NCBI RefSeq assembly: GCF_001638985.1
Contig: NW_017265140.1
Location: 620,001-684,000 of the forward strand
Direction: 5' to 3'
DNA: 64,000 bases
From: Phycomyces blakesleeanus NRRL 1555(-)
Lineage: Eukaryota; Mucoromycota; Mucoromycetes; Mucorales; Phycomycetaceae
A program made the translations under genes and the position numbers. Under the pieces are notes generated by a model. The model did no database searches, was not told the DNA's origin, and was given only the letters and a program-made list of their open reading frames with translations. Shown here one piece after another: positions 1 to 12,329 of this stretch; position 1 is the first letter of the stretch; each line of letters begins with the position of its first letter.

Positions 1-887
1 AAATTACTTTAAATAGCCATTACATATATTTCTCTGATATAACCGGTGCAGACAAAAAAAACACAAAAACATATTGGTGGCATGTACGTATATATCTATA
101 TCAACATCTCCTTCCCAGTATTAAAAATAATATCTAACATATAATTTAAATATAGCTCACCCTTGATTTACATATGGTCAGTAAAAACAAATCATATAAA
201 GAATATAAGGGTATGTGTTATTCATTTTATTATTATGTTGTTTTTATTTTGTTTTGTTTTTTTATATCAGCATTCTCACTCTCCTTTTTTATAGTTGAAA
301 TAATTCCTCACATTCTTATATGACCAGTACTCAAGAACAAGACATGTTCCTTTAGTAAATATGTATGTATATATTTTATATTCCTTTCTTTGTAATATAT
401 ACTTGAATGACGCATCGGCTTGTAGCTTTTGATAATATAAATCTGTGTTTTATTCCATTATTAACAAATTATTCTAACAGTATGTAAGTATCTTTCTACT
501 CCCTTTAATCAAATAGCTTCAGTAAGCATATATACTCACTATCCAAGTTTATTAATTCAAAAAATTCTGAAACAAAATTTATAAGAAGTACAATATAACA
601 GATTAGTGTATTTAATAGTAATACTATATAGAATTCTTATTATTGCCAAAAAAAGGCTTTTTTTATCCAAAATAAAAACAAATAAAAAACCATTTCTCAA
701 AACAAAACAATATCCAATTGAGAGACTTGTACTTAGCATTTGCATCTATGAGAATTTTTTCTTCAATTCATTTAGCCAATAAACATTAAAGAAGAGCCCT
801 GTTATTATGCCTGTTATTACAAAAACAAGGCCTACATCAAATTACAGGTGTAATCAGTGGTAGATAATACATTGTTCTGCATTTGGA
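1..887. other. AT-rich stretch, no gene seen
   Basis: Only short ORFs in low-complexity AT-rich sequence. I see no conserved motif, splice structure or RNA gene. It is the left flank of transposon A1. Confidence 0.6.
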
Positions 888-910
888 ATAGTCTATATAA
901 TTGATCCCCA

Positions 911-958
911 AGAACAGTTGATACACAGACATCACCACAGGAGATTTTTCTAGTGTTA
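911..958. repeat. Left terminal inverted repeat of A1
   Basis: The reverse complement aligns with 4977-5020 and with the right end of A2 near 26466-26505 (shared core GAAAAATCT followed by CTGTG-GATGT). Imperfect, with small indels. Confidence 0.55.
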
Positions 959-1144
959 CAAATGACTGTTTTGTACGACGGTGGCTCGATTTCCTATTTT
1001 GGATTTACTATTTTTGAAGCTTCACGATTTTAAAAATAGACCAAATTTGAAAAATAGAATGCTGACAAAAAAAATCTTCGGTTTGAAAAAAATATTTTTA
1101 TTTTTATTTTGTAGGTTGAAAATACAGGGGTCATAAAATACTAG

Positions 1145-1210
1145 GCTACCAGTACCAGTCTAGTACTGGCTGCTATTGCAGGGTAGACAGGAGCTGCTGG
1201 TACTGGTAGC
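1145..1210. repeat. Subterminal stem-loop of A1
   Basis: GCTACCAGTACCAG at 1145-1158 is perfectly inverted at 1197-1210, with a 38-nt loop containing further CCAGT/ACTGG pairing. It lies about 250 bp inside the A1 left end, beside a T-rich tract. A2 has a comparable palindrome at 26231-26269 and A3 a related sequence near 38051-38075, so it is probably a family feature rather than chance. Confidence 0.6.
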
Positions 1211-1860
1211 TATTATTATAAATAAAAAGCTAGCTAGCTACTTCAATACAATTTACAAAATAAAAAAGCTATGGATAGAACCTTTTCATTTCATTGAGCT
1301 TGAAGTGTTTCAAACCTATATAGACAACAAGAATGATTAGTGGCTGCAATCTTTAAGAGTTGTTTCCAATAACTTACCTTTGATAATGATGATAATAAAT
1401 AAATCTAGAGTAAGACATAAATTTGTTTTTGTTAATATTCATATTGTATAGACTACTCTTAATGTCAACACACGTACCTTTATAAGCTTAAAAAATTGTT
1501 GGATCTTATACTATTTCGAGATTAAATATGATTAGTAAATGCCAATTAAAATAAATGATCTTTTATATTGTTTTTTAGAAGCCGTCATATATATCATACC
1601 ATAGATTTTCGTGAAAAGAACATGTTATTGTATACTAGCATTAAAAGTCTGATTAGTAACTTGATCATGTTAAAAAAATACAGAGTAAAGAATGTTTTGG
1701 TTTTTTTTATTTTTTCTTGGTTTTTTAAAATCTCAGCAAAATAATGCAATTTAATTGATTTGTTCATAAAATAGACACGTTGTAACTTGAACAAAATTAA
1801 GGGGTACACGTTAATTCTATCTATCTTTTTATCTTTACTTCCTTTACATTACAAAGAACA

Positions 1861-4800
1861 ATGAACAGAGTACCAAAAAAAGTTGCCCAAGGAAGAGTAT
1901 CAGTACCTACTCCGAGAATTCCGGGCCAACTCAACTTCAGACTTGTTGACATTGGCAAGTCTTGCTCACTTTGTGAGAAGACCTTTAAAGATCACTGTAA
2001 TCTTAAAAGACATTTGCAAAGATGCCATGACATAATGGAAACGGTTGCAAATAATATGAGCATAGTCCAGGAGACCGAATATCAAGATATACAGATGAGC
2101 GACAGCCCAAAAAATCCGCTTACACCAAGTGAAAGTGTGGAAGAGGAATCAGACGTTGATAATGAATACTACAACAGTATCTTAACTTATGACGAGTGTG
2201 AAGAAAGTGATGATGGAAGTAGAGTTGACAATAGTGATTTTGATATTGAGGAAAACACAGAGCCAAATGCAGGCATTCCTCTGTTTAATCACATCTTGAA
2301 CAACATATCTGCTTTCGCCAATAACAACGAATCTTCAATTGATGAAGAGGATAAATTCCAGAGTGAAGTGTTTAACTCTACCGCCTGGAACAGATTTACA
2401 TCAAACACTCATCCATTTAAAGATATCCAAACAATGATTTTGCTCGCACTTGTTGATGGTGATAATGACATGATTTCTCGTATAATGTTAAAGAAGATAT
2501 TATTTACCATCAATCTTCTTCTAAAGATCCACGAAGAAGCTATTAGAAAAGATATTTCTTTCAAGTTGTCCTGGTTAGATGCACTCTGGAATTACCAGAC
2601 ACGAAAAGGAATAAATATCCCAATTTTCAAATCTAAACATTTAGATGTTACTCTCCCTGACAGCACAAAAGTCACCGCATTCCTTAACTTGCCTTCTGAG
2701 CACATCAAACTCCTTGCTGCCAATCCTATAAAGTCAAAATCAATCTTTTCTTTACCTGATTGCATGCCAAACCAATCTGTCTGTCTTCAACAAGGAGAAA
2801 AATGGAGAACAAATACATACTTCTAACAGCCCATGTTTACCCACAACAATGTTGATTTCTGGTCTGGTGACATTGTTCTGTTAAAAGATTGCTCACCTAA
2901 CATTCGCTTTCTGGTGGAATCTTTCCATACAATGGATACATCTAATGTTTTCTCTTGTGAATATATTGTTCGAACTCCAAAAGATGGTTGTAGCATTGGC
3001 ATCAAAATCAATCATACCGACATAAGTATTGAATCATTTCTCTCTGTCGACACAACCCCATTAAACACCTCCTTATGTTGCAGCATCTCTCCTGACACAA
3101 TTATCTCACTCATTCCAACTCATCGTAAATTACTTGAAGAAGAACATTTTCTGAAGAGGCTTATATGCGATGGAACTGACCAAGAAAACAACCGAAGAAA
3201 ATATTACAAGGTAAAGATTGCACCTGTAATTCTTTTCTTGGATGATACTTCTGGAAACACCTCTAAGCAATTTAATCCATACGAGAGCTGGACAATGAAA
3301 TGTGCAGCCCTCTCTTTTGAGGAAAGGTGCTCCATAGAGAATATCTTATTTATATCAGCAATTCCAAAGAAGAAAGGTGCAAACACTGCCTCGTTGTTAC
3401 CTGAAATTGTTGATGATTTGAAGAAGCTAGAAAAAAGGTGTGGTAATGTTCTCTGCAGAAGATAATGCATATGTTCTTGTGGTATCTCCTTTACTTTGGA
3501 TTGAGGCAGATACACCTTGTCACTCAGAGCTTTGCAGTTTAGGTGCGCCCAACTCAACTTACCCTTGTAGAAAGTGCTATATTAAATTGCAAAGTTGAAT
3601 CCCCAAGTTGAACGAAGTTGAATACTATACTAACAGGCATCCAACAAGAACCAAGAATCATTACATCTAGGCCACTTCTACATCAGACAGAGATACAGTG
3701 ATCCCTGATATTTCTTACTTTGACGACAAAAACACAGCAGAAGAGTTAAGTTTTAAAAACAAGTCAACAGACAAACTGCTAGAACTTAAAGCATATGACC
3801 AATCAAAAGACACTCCTGCTGAAATATTGCACTACATTCTCCTTGGCATTGCAAAGTATCTTATCACCGATCTGGTCAAAGTTGTTTTGAACAAAAACAG
3901 AAAAGAACTAGAAGAACTGTTTGATTACGTTAAAGACTACAAAAATTCCAGAGGCATATCAAGAGCATTTACAAGGTCTCTTACCTATGCCAGTTCGTTT
4001 CTTGGTAGAGACTTCAAGGTACTAATCCAAATACTTCCGGTAATCCTGGCCATAAAGTTTGCAGATACAGAAGTATTACAGGAAATCACTCTCCTCTTTG
4101 TTCATCTCAGCCATCTATGCTCTCTAGTATTTGTTTGATCTATCGACAGTCAATACGAGACATATATCAGTGAAGTAGACTCTGCCATTAGATGTCTAAT
4201 TGAAGCCCTACACAAATACGACACTAACTGTAAACATAAAAAACATGCATTCTATACGTCCAAGCCAAAAGTCCATCTGTTGACCCATCTATCTGAAGAT
4301 TTATGAAGATTCGGACCTGCTCTTAACTACGAGACTGAAAAGGGAGAGCAGTTCAACAAACACATTCGTGAACACTTGTTTCATACAAACCGTATAAACA
4401 CATCGAAAGATATATGTCTCAAATTTGGTAAACAATATATGACAAGACATATTATTGATGGTGGTTCATGGATAGGCAAGAATGGTTTAAGGAAAACCCA
4501 TGGAAAAGCTATTGCAGAATACATGCAACAAAACTCTGATGGGAAATTCCATGAAACTTTGCTCAGTGGGTCCAGAGAATTTGCAGACAACAATAGTACA
4601 GATTTGACCCCTGGAAGAATATTAAAAGACAATACATTTGCTCTATTTAGGCAAAGCAATGGACATATCATCATTGGAATGGTGCTTTTTTCTAAAGTAT
4701 ACCATTTGTATATCGAATATCCATCTGCACATGCTGTTAACAACAATTATCATCTAGCACTCAAATATGCTGATGATATATACACACCACTAGATAAATT

Positions 4801-4906
4801 GAAGGTTGTTTGTCTATTAGACATGCATCTGAAAGTTGGCTGTAAATATGTTGTTAATCTCAACAAATTTGGTTCATACTGGTCCTTCCTTTATTCCTTT
4901 TATTAA
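1861..4906 (+). pseudogene. Plavaka-like transposase A1, broken
   Basis: Residues about 39-60 form a C2H2 finger (CSLCEKTF...HLQRCH), followed by an acidic segment and a helical region starting THPFKD. The core includes LFLDDTSGN, ESWTMKCAALSFEERC and then, after a frameshift, IEADTPCHSELC...YPCRKCY. The C-terminal part has HLLTHLSED and YETEKGEQFNKHIREHLFHTN, the pattern of the Plavaka C-terminal domain. Breaks: in-frame TAA 2824-2826; a one-base frameshift near 3430-3445; possibly another change near 3590-3690; TGA 4136-4138 (Arg in A2 and A3); TGA 4304-4306 (Trp in A2). The ATG at 1861 is chosen because it precedes the finger with a clean leader. No intron is needed, unlike A3. Confidence 0.75.
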
Positions 4907-4976
4907 TTTTTTATATCTTTTTTTTTATCTCAATAAAACATTCCAATTTCTTTAAGTCATTTTTTAGTTCTCTTCT

Positions 4977-5020
4977 GTTACACTAGAAATACATTTGTAG
5001 ATGTCTGTACTGCAAGCATT
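4977..5020. repeat. Right terminal inverted repeat of A1
   Basis: GTTACACTAGAAATACATTT followed by GTAGATGTCTGT is inverted relative to the left end at 911-958. It lies about 70 bp after the transposase stop. Confidence 0.55.
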
Positions 5021-5531
5021 CCCTTATAAAGAACACAAGTTTTGATTTATAAGTATAAAAGAAAATTACACAAGCGATATATTTAGTAAGCCAATAAGAT
5101 AACAGATGTGTTTTCAATTTCCTAATTTGATATCAAATTTCATCCGTGGTGATTATACCTAAACTCCCAGTTTTTATTTTTGGAATAAGATAACACTATG
5201 GGAAAAAGGTGGTCTTTTTTGAATTTGTGACTTCATTTTTGGCCTATAATAATCAAAAAATCACCAAAAATCCAAGTTGAAACAAGAAAATCTTTGTTCT
5301 TTGAAATGGTTGATAAAAAGCAAATGAATCGCTTAAAATTAAATCTCAGGAGGGACAAATGTCCATTCTAATTAAACATCTTACATTTTTGGTAAATATA
5401 TATTGGAATTGAGAAATATTGGATGTCAGAAATAAAAAAAAAAGAAAATATCTAAACTTTCTGCTGCTTGGATAAAATTTGTTAAGACAATTTGAAAAAA
5501 AAAGAAAAATTTATTACAAAAAAAAAACAAA

Positions 5532-8421
5532 TTATATATCACTTAAGGCACCAAGTGTCAATTTTGGGCCACGTTTAAGGCTAGGCCAAATAATGTAATG
5601 GCTACCATTGACATTTGATGGCACCAAGCCAACCAACTCTACAATGTCACTGGCATGAATCACTATAGTCTTCGGCTTTACTACAGATGTAATAGGCAAT
5701 CCATTTTTCAAATGTACACTATATATGGTTATGAGAGCTAGTGGCCATCTCTTCGAGTTGTGTACATGTTGGAAGAATATAACCACCTTTCTGAAGAAAT
5801 GCTTATATCCTGGACAGTAAGAGCAGGATCTTCTGGAGTTCATGTCCACTTGTAGCTGCACATGAACATGACATGCCTCTCTTGTAGAACTTTGGTTGAA
5901 TGCAGTGTCAATAACACAACCATTAAGATAGGCCTTGCGGCTTGTCTTTATGGAAGGCTCAAGCATACTAAATTCTTCCCCCTTCAAATCATAAAACGTT
6001 TTAAGAAGCAATGAAAGATGAGATCTATCTTCAAAGCTATCGAAAATTGTTAAATTCTTCAAAGGCCCCCAGAACTCAATCTCACACTCAGCATTGGCAG
6101 GATCACCTCCTTCTGTAACAGGCCACCCATCGGTATATGCACTGTAAACTAGAAGGTTAGCTGGTGGAGTTTTTGTGTTTGCAACGGTTGTCAGTTCCGC
6201 TACATGCTGGGATTGTGCCAGTCTGATCATGATGTTTCCAGCATTGACACTGACTTGGGAGTTACTCTTGATGGACCTGGAGTACTCACCAATGGCTCTT
6301 TCCACGGATCGTGTGCTATATGCTCTTGGCGGGCCATATAGATCAATCATCTGAGGATAATGCTGAATAATGTGCTGGTTAATTGTGAACACGCCAATGT
6401 CAATATCTGCTGTAGAAAGAAGACTCTCTAGGAATAAGTTCCATTCTACAAGATTACTAAGAAAAAAGGTAAAAGTAAATTACTATGAAAAATGAAATAA
6501 AATATGACATTAAACATACCTTCTTATTGAGGTTTGATCCTCTGCTGATAACTCCCAGCTCATGAGTAAATTGCATGTTTGAACCAGGCCAAGTAATGCA
6601 TTTCGGGCAACCAAGTCCTGGACACGCTCTGCAACCAACGTGGGGACAACAAAGAGTAAAAAGTCTGCCCAATCCACAGCTCTAAAGAAACCGGCATTCT
6701 TTGTCACGTCTCTCCAGGCACCATGCAACGATGTAGGGATTGTGGATTTTGTGGCTACCATTGCAGCACCAATCTCCCTTTGAGTGGCAAGAGAAAGACA
6801 TAGAGGATGCTTGATTCCATACTTTCCGCGTACAAGTCCCCATACTTGTTTACCAATTCCGTGGCACAGACCATGCATCTCATCTAACGCAAAAAAAAAC
6901 GGGCCAGAGAATGTTTCCATTGAGGCTAACGGTGACTGACCATTGAGCCCCTTTCTGTCTTCACTGCTTGCCAGATTGTAGTTTCTGAAACTCTCCAGTG
7001 AGCGCGTCTGGGTTCCAGGCAACATGCGGAAGTACTGGCCATGTTTAGGAGTTTGGCCCACTACGTGACAAATACGACAGCCATTCTTACTCGTGTGGCC
7101 AACATGGCATGCCAGCTTTGCCAGAGCTGGAATATCGCCAGTGGCCATGAGGACATGTACCTTTGCCCTGATCGTTGTCGTCGGTGTCTTTACTTCCATG
7201 CCTTCTGTCTGGAGCAAACGGAGATCTCTCAGCGTTGGCTCAAGAAAAGACCAGATGTCACTGGGACCAGTGCAACCAGGAAGCATTGCTATTTGGATCA
7301 TCCTGTTTTTCTCATAACGGATCGTCGGATTCAAGTTCAAGACAGTTGCATGAACAATGGTTACTGATCCAGGTACATTGTGTGGGTTGAACCCGTCCAT
7401 GGAAAACGAAATCGCAATATCATTTTCACCAGAAAACAGATGCTTCATGGATTGGTATACATGACCATCGAAAACATCTGCTTTCTGCCCGTCTTGGCTG
7501 GATTGGTGGTTATGATGATAGAGCATTTCAGCCCTGGACTTGTCATCAGCCAAGCACAAAGCAAGCTGTCTGGCCAAAGGAAGCTGTACGATCGATCTCA
7601 CAGGAACCCTGGTGTCACTTTCGCTAGTTTGGCCATTTTTGTATCTTGCTTCACCGCATTTTACGCATGCGATATCATTCTTGTTGTTGAACTGCATACA
7701 ACCTCTGATGCAAATGTCGTATCCGTCTGCTTTGATACCCGAGAAGCGCTCAAGAAGCTTGTTTCCAAGGTGTGGGCTGCATGCTCAGTACGTAATATTG
7801 ATAGAACAATCAAGGATCTGGTTGAAGTGTTCTACAATCTTTTCATGGGCTCGACAAGAAATTCCGAACTCTTGGATCAACTGCATGAACGCGAGATTCT
7901 TTTTATCATCGTTGCTGGGAACAGGAAGAGGCTGGCTAAAATCAAAGACTAGCGAGGGTGTGGTGCCTTCAATTTCGTCAATGACATTCTCACATTCTTC
8001 TCCAAAATCGTACTATAGTAAGATAAACAACAATAAGTATGATTATCATAATATATGTATTTATGTATCTCACCATGGACTCATCATCTTCAGTACTGTC
8101 AATGATATCCATATCCTCACTACTGCTTGTGTTGATGTTTTCTCTGTTTGTTTATCAAAGTATACAGCTACTTAATATACTGTCTATTGTTTTGTGTTTT
8201 TGCTTTTGATAAGCTTACCTAAAAGCCAAGTTAGGAACCATTGCTGATGTAAACTGGCTTTGATCAGGAAGAGAGACAGTTTGGGAAACTTCGCCATTGG
8301 CAAGTAATTCTGCCCTATTTGTCATGCATCGTTTGAGACATCTTTTATATGTTCAACTGTTATTAAAGGTCGACTTGCAAGTACGGCATTGGTAACGAGG
8401 GGCTTTTGTAATTTTGGACAT
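5532..8421 (-). pseudogene. Tnp2-like CACTA transposase B1, two in-frame stops
   Basis: Four exons: 8219-8421, 8074-8143, 6520-8012 and 5532-6456; the model keeps frame over 897 codons. Exon 1 encodes a Cys-rich segment (YQCRTCKSTF). Exon 3 has the transposase core: SMDGFNPHN, MATGDIPALAKLACHVGHTS, a CRIC knuckle and LDEMHGLCHGIGKQ. Exon 4 matches the DUF4218-type tail (INQHIIQHYP, then YSTRSVERAIGEYSRSIKSN). All candidate acidic residues are present. TGA stops at 8353-8355 and 7785-7787 break it; the second replaces an Arg conserved in B2 and B3. Without tRNA suppression the product is not full length, though it looks like the least decayed catalytic core of the three. Confidence 0.88.
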
Positions 8422-8763
8422 GTTTGAGGTAGGTAAAAAAAAAACTTTGTTATATAAGTAAGAATAGAATTAATTACTTTCTGAATGTATAGCTTTATAC
8501 TTAATTATATAAAGACAATGATGTTATATGCGTTCTGAATATATGCTCGGGATCTTAAAGAAGTATCTGTATGTCATCAGTGAAGTTACTAGATCAATGT
8601 TTCTTCAGGAGTAACCAATAGATTTGTACAAATAATTTGAAACTAATAATTTGAAGCTAAAAAATTGAAGCTAAAGATTTGAAACTAATAATAGTTTCTG
8701 GTAAAAAAATTTCTCTTTCTTTCTTTTTCTATAACAAACACATAACTGATTTTTTTTACAATT

Positions 8764-9423
8764 ATGAACAATACAGACAATACAGTGATTCAGTTGCTTC
8801 AAGGAATACAAGCTGCACTTATTTCCCTAAAGAGTGGTCAAGAAGCATTGCTAGGCCGTCAAGAAGCATTAGAAAAAAAACAAGATGCGATGCAACTTCA
8901 AATGACAAGTTTTTACAATGAATTTAAAGATCGGGAATTTCCAGATAGAACTATTGTAACCTCTACCAGTGTAAGCAAATACTATAACAACTAAAGTCCT
9001 TTCAATTAATGTCAAACATAATAGACTCTTACTAGCATCATTCCAAGACCCATATCAAAAATCAACGATATAACTTTAAAGCATATATACAAGATGATAA
9101 CAGACGATCTTAGAATAGAATTGACCAAGGAAACCAAGAGAATTGTTAACACATGTACCAAGGTCATATGTGATCAACTGGCAGCTCTTCCATCTGTTCA
9201 GGATCTTGGAACAAACCCTGGCTGGTCATTGCTTCCTCAAGAGGATAAAAACAGGCTGTGTATTAATCATTCCATCATACTCAGAGACAATGGAATCGAT
9301 TTTACCAGATGCCACAGAAACTGGGCATCAATTGCAAGGGTTAGCCAGCTCTGGAGAGGGCGTAAGAAGCGAGAATACTGTGGTAAGTTCATATCTGATA
9401 GGTACAATAAATTGTGTAATTAA
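8764..9423 (+). CDS. B-family partner protein B1 (coiled coil plus conserved Cys/His/Trp domain)
   Basis: Two exons, 8764-8970 and 9025-9423, with a 54-nt GTAAGC...TAG intron at phase 0; 201 aa. Residues about 8-55 form an amphipathic helix rich in Gln, Glu and Lys, probably a coiled coil. The C-terminal 100 residues hold a domain shared with B2 and B3: ITLKHIYKM, then ICDQLAALP, a CINH knuckle and DFTRCHRNWASIA followed by SQLWR. I do not recognise this domain. The gene is divergent from the transposase, the position a TnpA-like subterminal-repeat-binding protein would have; that role is inference. The last 14 residues after RKKRE are not shared with B2 and may be read-through of a lost stop or intron. 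No internal stop. Confidence 0.75.
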
Positions 9424-9489
9424 TGTGAGAATATGTAATAATCTGAAGGAATTTTAGCCAGTATGATTCATGAATAAAATATTATTTCT

Positions 9490-9971
9490 ATTATAACAAC
9501 CAATAAAAACATTTTTAAATAATGATCTTCTATGAAATAATTTTTTTTTGCCCAATTAAAACTGTGAATGGATCAGAATATATATATGAGAACCAATTGA
9601 GAGAATGCTTTTGTTTAAATGACCAATACTATCAATGTGCATACTGCAATAAAGTTTATATTATCCAATTAAAAGTAGCAGTATAACGAAAGTATTTTAT
9701 GAGTGACAATACAAAGATTCTTTTTTTCCATCTATACCAATAAGAAAGCTCTTTTTTATTTTCTTTCTACCAATAGAACGAGAAGAATAATACATAAATT
9801 TAAATATCGGGATATGAATAAAACCTAACATCCATCAGTCAACGGAGATCTAATTATATTTCCAAAAATAGGGATGGTCTTTTTGCTGGTTTTACCAAAA
9901 CTGCCACCCAAAAGACCACCTAAAATACCACCTAAAAGACCACCAAAAAGACCACTTTTTTTCCCGTAGTG
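9490..9971. repeat. Subterminal repeats of B1 right end
   Basis: Repeated CCAAT(T/A)A motifs are scattered from about 9500 to 9780. At about 9909-9955 there are four tandem units of the type AAAGACCAC(C), ending in the CCCGTAGTG terminus; one inverted unit (GGTGGTCTTT) is at 5208-5217. Such subterminal arrays are the known transposase or TnpA binding regions in plant CACTA elements. Confidence 0.7.
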
Positions 9972-9974
9972 TAA

Positions 9975-10694
9975 TATTCAATTATTTTTGATACTTTATT
10001 CGATAACTTGTCAACTATGATTTCCTTAATATTTACAAGTAATTCATTTTTATGTGATAAAATATCCCAATAATCAAAACCTATTATTATAATAATTCCC
10101 AATGGTTTTTGCAGTGTTGATCGTGGACTGCATTCAAAAAAGCCATGTTGGTACTAGTAATCACATCTTGGTTTCTTTTCTGTTGGTCAGAAGTAAGAGT
10201 GAAAACCTCTCATGCTATTTCTTGACCATGGACTTCGTCCAAAGAGACTTGAGCAGCACTGTTAAACAGCAATTAGTTTCTTTCCTGGAGGGAAAGAGCA
10301 AGAGCAACAAAATCTTGTGCAATATCCATATAATCAGTTGCACTAATGTTACTGTCGCTTTCAGAAATACAAGTTACAGAAGTGTTTGTGTTCATCTTTT
10401 GTTTTGAGTAAGCTACAAAGAATAGTGTAAAGAAAAAATATTAAGAGTATAAGTTTTGCAATATAAAAGTTTATTGTTTTATATGTATATAATTGTATAT
10501 ATTATGTCTTTAAAAATTGCTTTTCATTAAAATCGTATTCTTATACAGTAATTTATTGTTTTTAAGCATAATTATGACTGTGAAAAATATATTTTAATTA
10601 ACATTTTCAAAATTTAATTATTTACTCCTTCATTCTTTATACACAAAAATGTTGACAAGTAAAAATCCACAAATAAATGATAACTAAACCACTT
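9975..10694. other. No gene recognised
   Basis: AT-rich sequence containing one ORF of about 100 codons (10102-10407, plus) with no motif I recognise. It may be decayed transposon sequence. Confidence 0.4.
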
Positions 10695-11166
10695 TCAAGG
10701 GGTTTTATCTGAAAGTTTTTCTGCTCTCAGCTCCTTAGATACTTCTGGAGGGACGTACAGAAGATACAAACAATGTGTTGAGTCGAGAGAGACCCAGTCA
10801 AGGCAAAACATTGGTGACAATAACAGTTGAGATATCCCAAGACCTGATAAAAACTCACGTTCAGAGTCATATGCTTTATCTGCCAAAGGGATACAATCTA
10901 CAATACCATTGTATTTAGATAAAGAAAATCCACAGACTGGTGTAGACATGTACTATATTACAGGAAAAATTGTGCTTCATGTGATAAACAACACATTTGA
11001 TGCACCTATTAATAATAAGAATATTATTTCTTTATGGGGTAACTTAACGTCCTTTCAGAAGAATTATCTTGTTCACAAGGTCAAGAAGAAAGCCTTGGAG
11101 AAGAATATATACCTTAATAGATTTAAAAACTCATGGGCAGTCTGTCATATGCTTTCTCAAAAATGA
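10695..11166. other. Unresolved coding-like remnants, possibly transposon-derived
   Basis: On the minus strand 10695-10949 reads CIPLADKAYDSEREFL, reminiscent of the ADKGYDS segment of some DDE transposases. On the plus strand 10909-11166 encodes SFQKNYLVHKVKKKALEKN and NRFKNSWAVCHMLSQ. The latter resembles in layout, but not in its Cys/His residues, the C-terminal domain of the B partner proteins (TRCHRNW...SQLW). Neither has a clear complete gene. They may be remnants of an element into which, or next to which, the Harbinger copy inserted. Confidence 0.3.
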
Positions 11167-11169
11167 AGA

Positions 11170-11815
11170 ACTGTGATAAATGACACAAGAAAGAAAAGAA
11201 AGATATATTTCTTTAAATAACAGTAAATTAATAAATCTATATCCGAGTAATACATTATGAAAGAAATTGTATTTAGCAACTGAGTAAAAACACCACTGGC
11301 ATTAATTAGTTTAATTAATTTAATTAATAAAATCAAACTATAGACTTTTCACGTATAATGTATGTTATTTACACTTCTTTTTAATATATTTCTCTTAATA
11401 GATAGCTTGTTAATAGAGTCAAACTTCTTTGTGGCAAAATTAGCAGCTGTTTATTTTTGTCGCTGGAAGTATTTTATTGACTTAGGACTAGACTATGATT
11501 GTGACAATTATTTGTCTACTTTTTTCAAAAATTATTTGAATATTATTAGAAATTTATATTGAAAACATACATTAATCTGTCAAATTAATGTCAGAAGATT
11601 TGTAAAGAAGTACATATGTTTTCTGTTGTTATTAAGCTTTTCATGCTCTTTCTAAGTGTATTTATATATTATATTTACAACAAAGAAACTAAATTATGAA
11701 AGAGCTGTTTTTTATGAAATATATTAAAATAATCAACAATATATAAAGTAGATTAAATATCAATTTTATGTCTTTTTGAACTTTATTTTATCTTTAACAA
11801 TCACACCACAACCTA
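11170..11815. other. AT-rich, no gene seen
   Basis: Short ORFs only. It may include the promoter or left end of the Harbinger element, but I find no terminal repeat. Confidence 0.45.
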
Positions 11816-12060
11816 TCTAACTATGTGTAATCCTCTTGAAATAATTCTTGTCCAACGCATCCATAAATGTAGCCAGCCATGCCAAAGCTATCATAGGATG
11901 ACTTCTCCTGCACAAAGAAGTAGACATAGAAGTGTATGCAAGAGATTGGTTTTACACGAATTAAGCAGAAAAGAGTGCATCTTCCATTTCCGTTTCTCCT
12001 TCCAAAACATCCAAAGGATCACAAATGTTCTTTGAATAGATGAAACCTGCAACTTTCCAG

Positions 12061-12093
12061 GCACCGCCTTATTTTCTGCCGGTTCAAATTTGA
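12061..12093. repeat. Left TIR of the MULE
   Basis: 33 bp, perfectly inverted at 14524-14556; the preceding 8 bp (CTTTCCAG) are the target duplication. Confidence 0.95.
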
Positions 12094-12329
12094 GACAAAA
12101 AGATTCAAAGGAACGAGTGACCGCTTTTTCTTTTGTTTTTTTTTAAAAATAACTGTTTGTTTATGAAAAAAAAAAACACTTTATAAAATACAAAATAATA
12201 CATGTGTAATGTTTTTTTTATTGACGTTGGATATTCATATTTCTAAAACTATTTCTATTTCTAATATTATCTATTCTATCTAACAATTCTTTGATGTGTC
12301 TGAGATAAATTATATGACTCATTGTGTTA

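Larger units (their letters stand above)
888..5040 (+). mobile_element. A1: Plavaka-like DNA transposon (degenerate)
   Basis: The transposase pseudogene at 1861-4906 is flanked by imperfect terminal inverted repeats. The segment near 911-958, reverse complemented, matches 4977-5020; both contain GTTACACTAGAAA or a close variant followed by GATGTCTGT. The outer borders are approximate because the last bases have diverged. Copies A2 and A3 have the same layout: about 0.9-1.1 kb of leader, transposase, then about 0.3-0.5 kb of tail. B1 starts about 150 bp beyond the right end. Assignment to the Plavaka branch of the CACTA superfamily rests on recognising the protein, not on a search. Confidence 0.65.
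5194..9971. mobile_element. B1: CACTA (EnSpm-like) transposon, complete ends
   Basis: It begins CACTATGGGAAAAA and ends TTTTTTTCCCGTAGTG, flanked by a perfect 3-bp target duplication TAA (5191-5193 and 9972-9974), the size expected for CACTA elements. Length is 4778 bp. It carries a Tnp2-like transposase on the minus strand (5532-8421) and a divergent partner gene on the plus strand (8764-9423), with about 340 bp between the two starts. The right subterminal region has CCAAT boxes and tandem AAAGACCACC units, with one inverted GGTGGTCTTT copy at the left end. The perfect TSD suggests it is younger than its neighbour A1. Confidence 0.92.

Noticed and set aside
7041..8175. Long plus-strand ORFs over 7.0-8.2 kb
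   Set aside because: They are antisense to the B1 transposase exons, which have conserved motifs and consistent splice sites; the plus-strand proteins show none.
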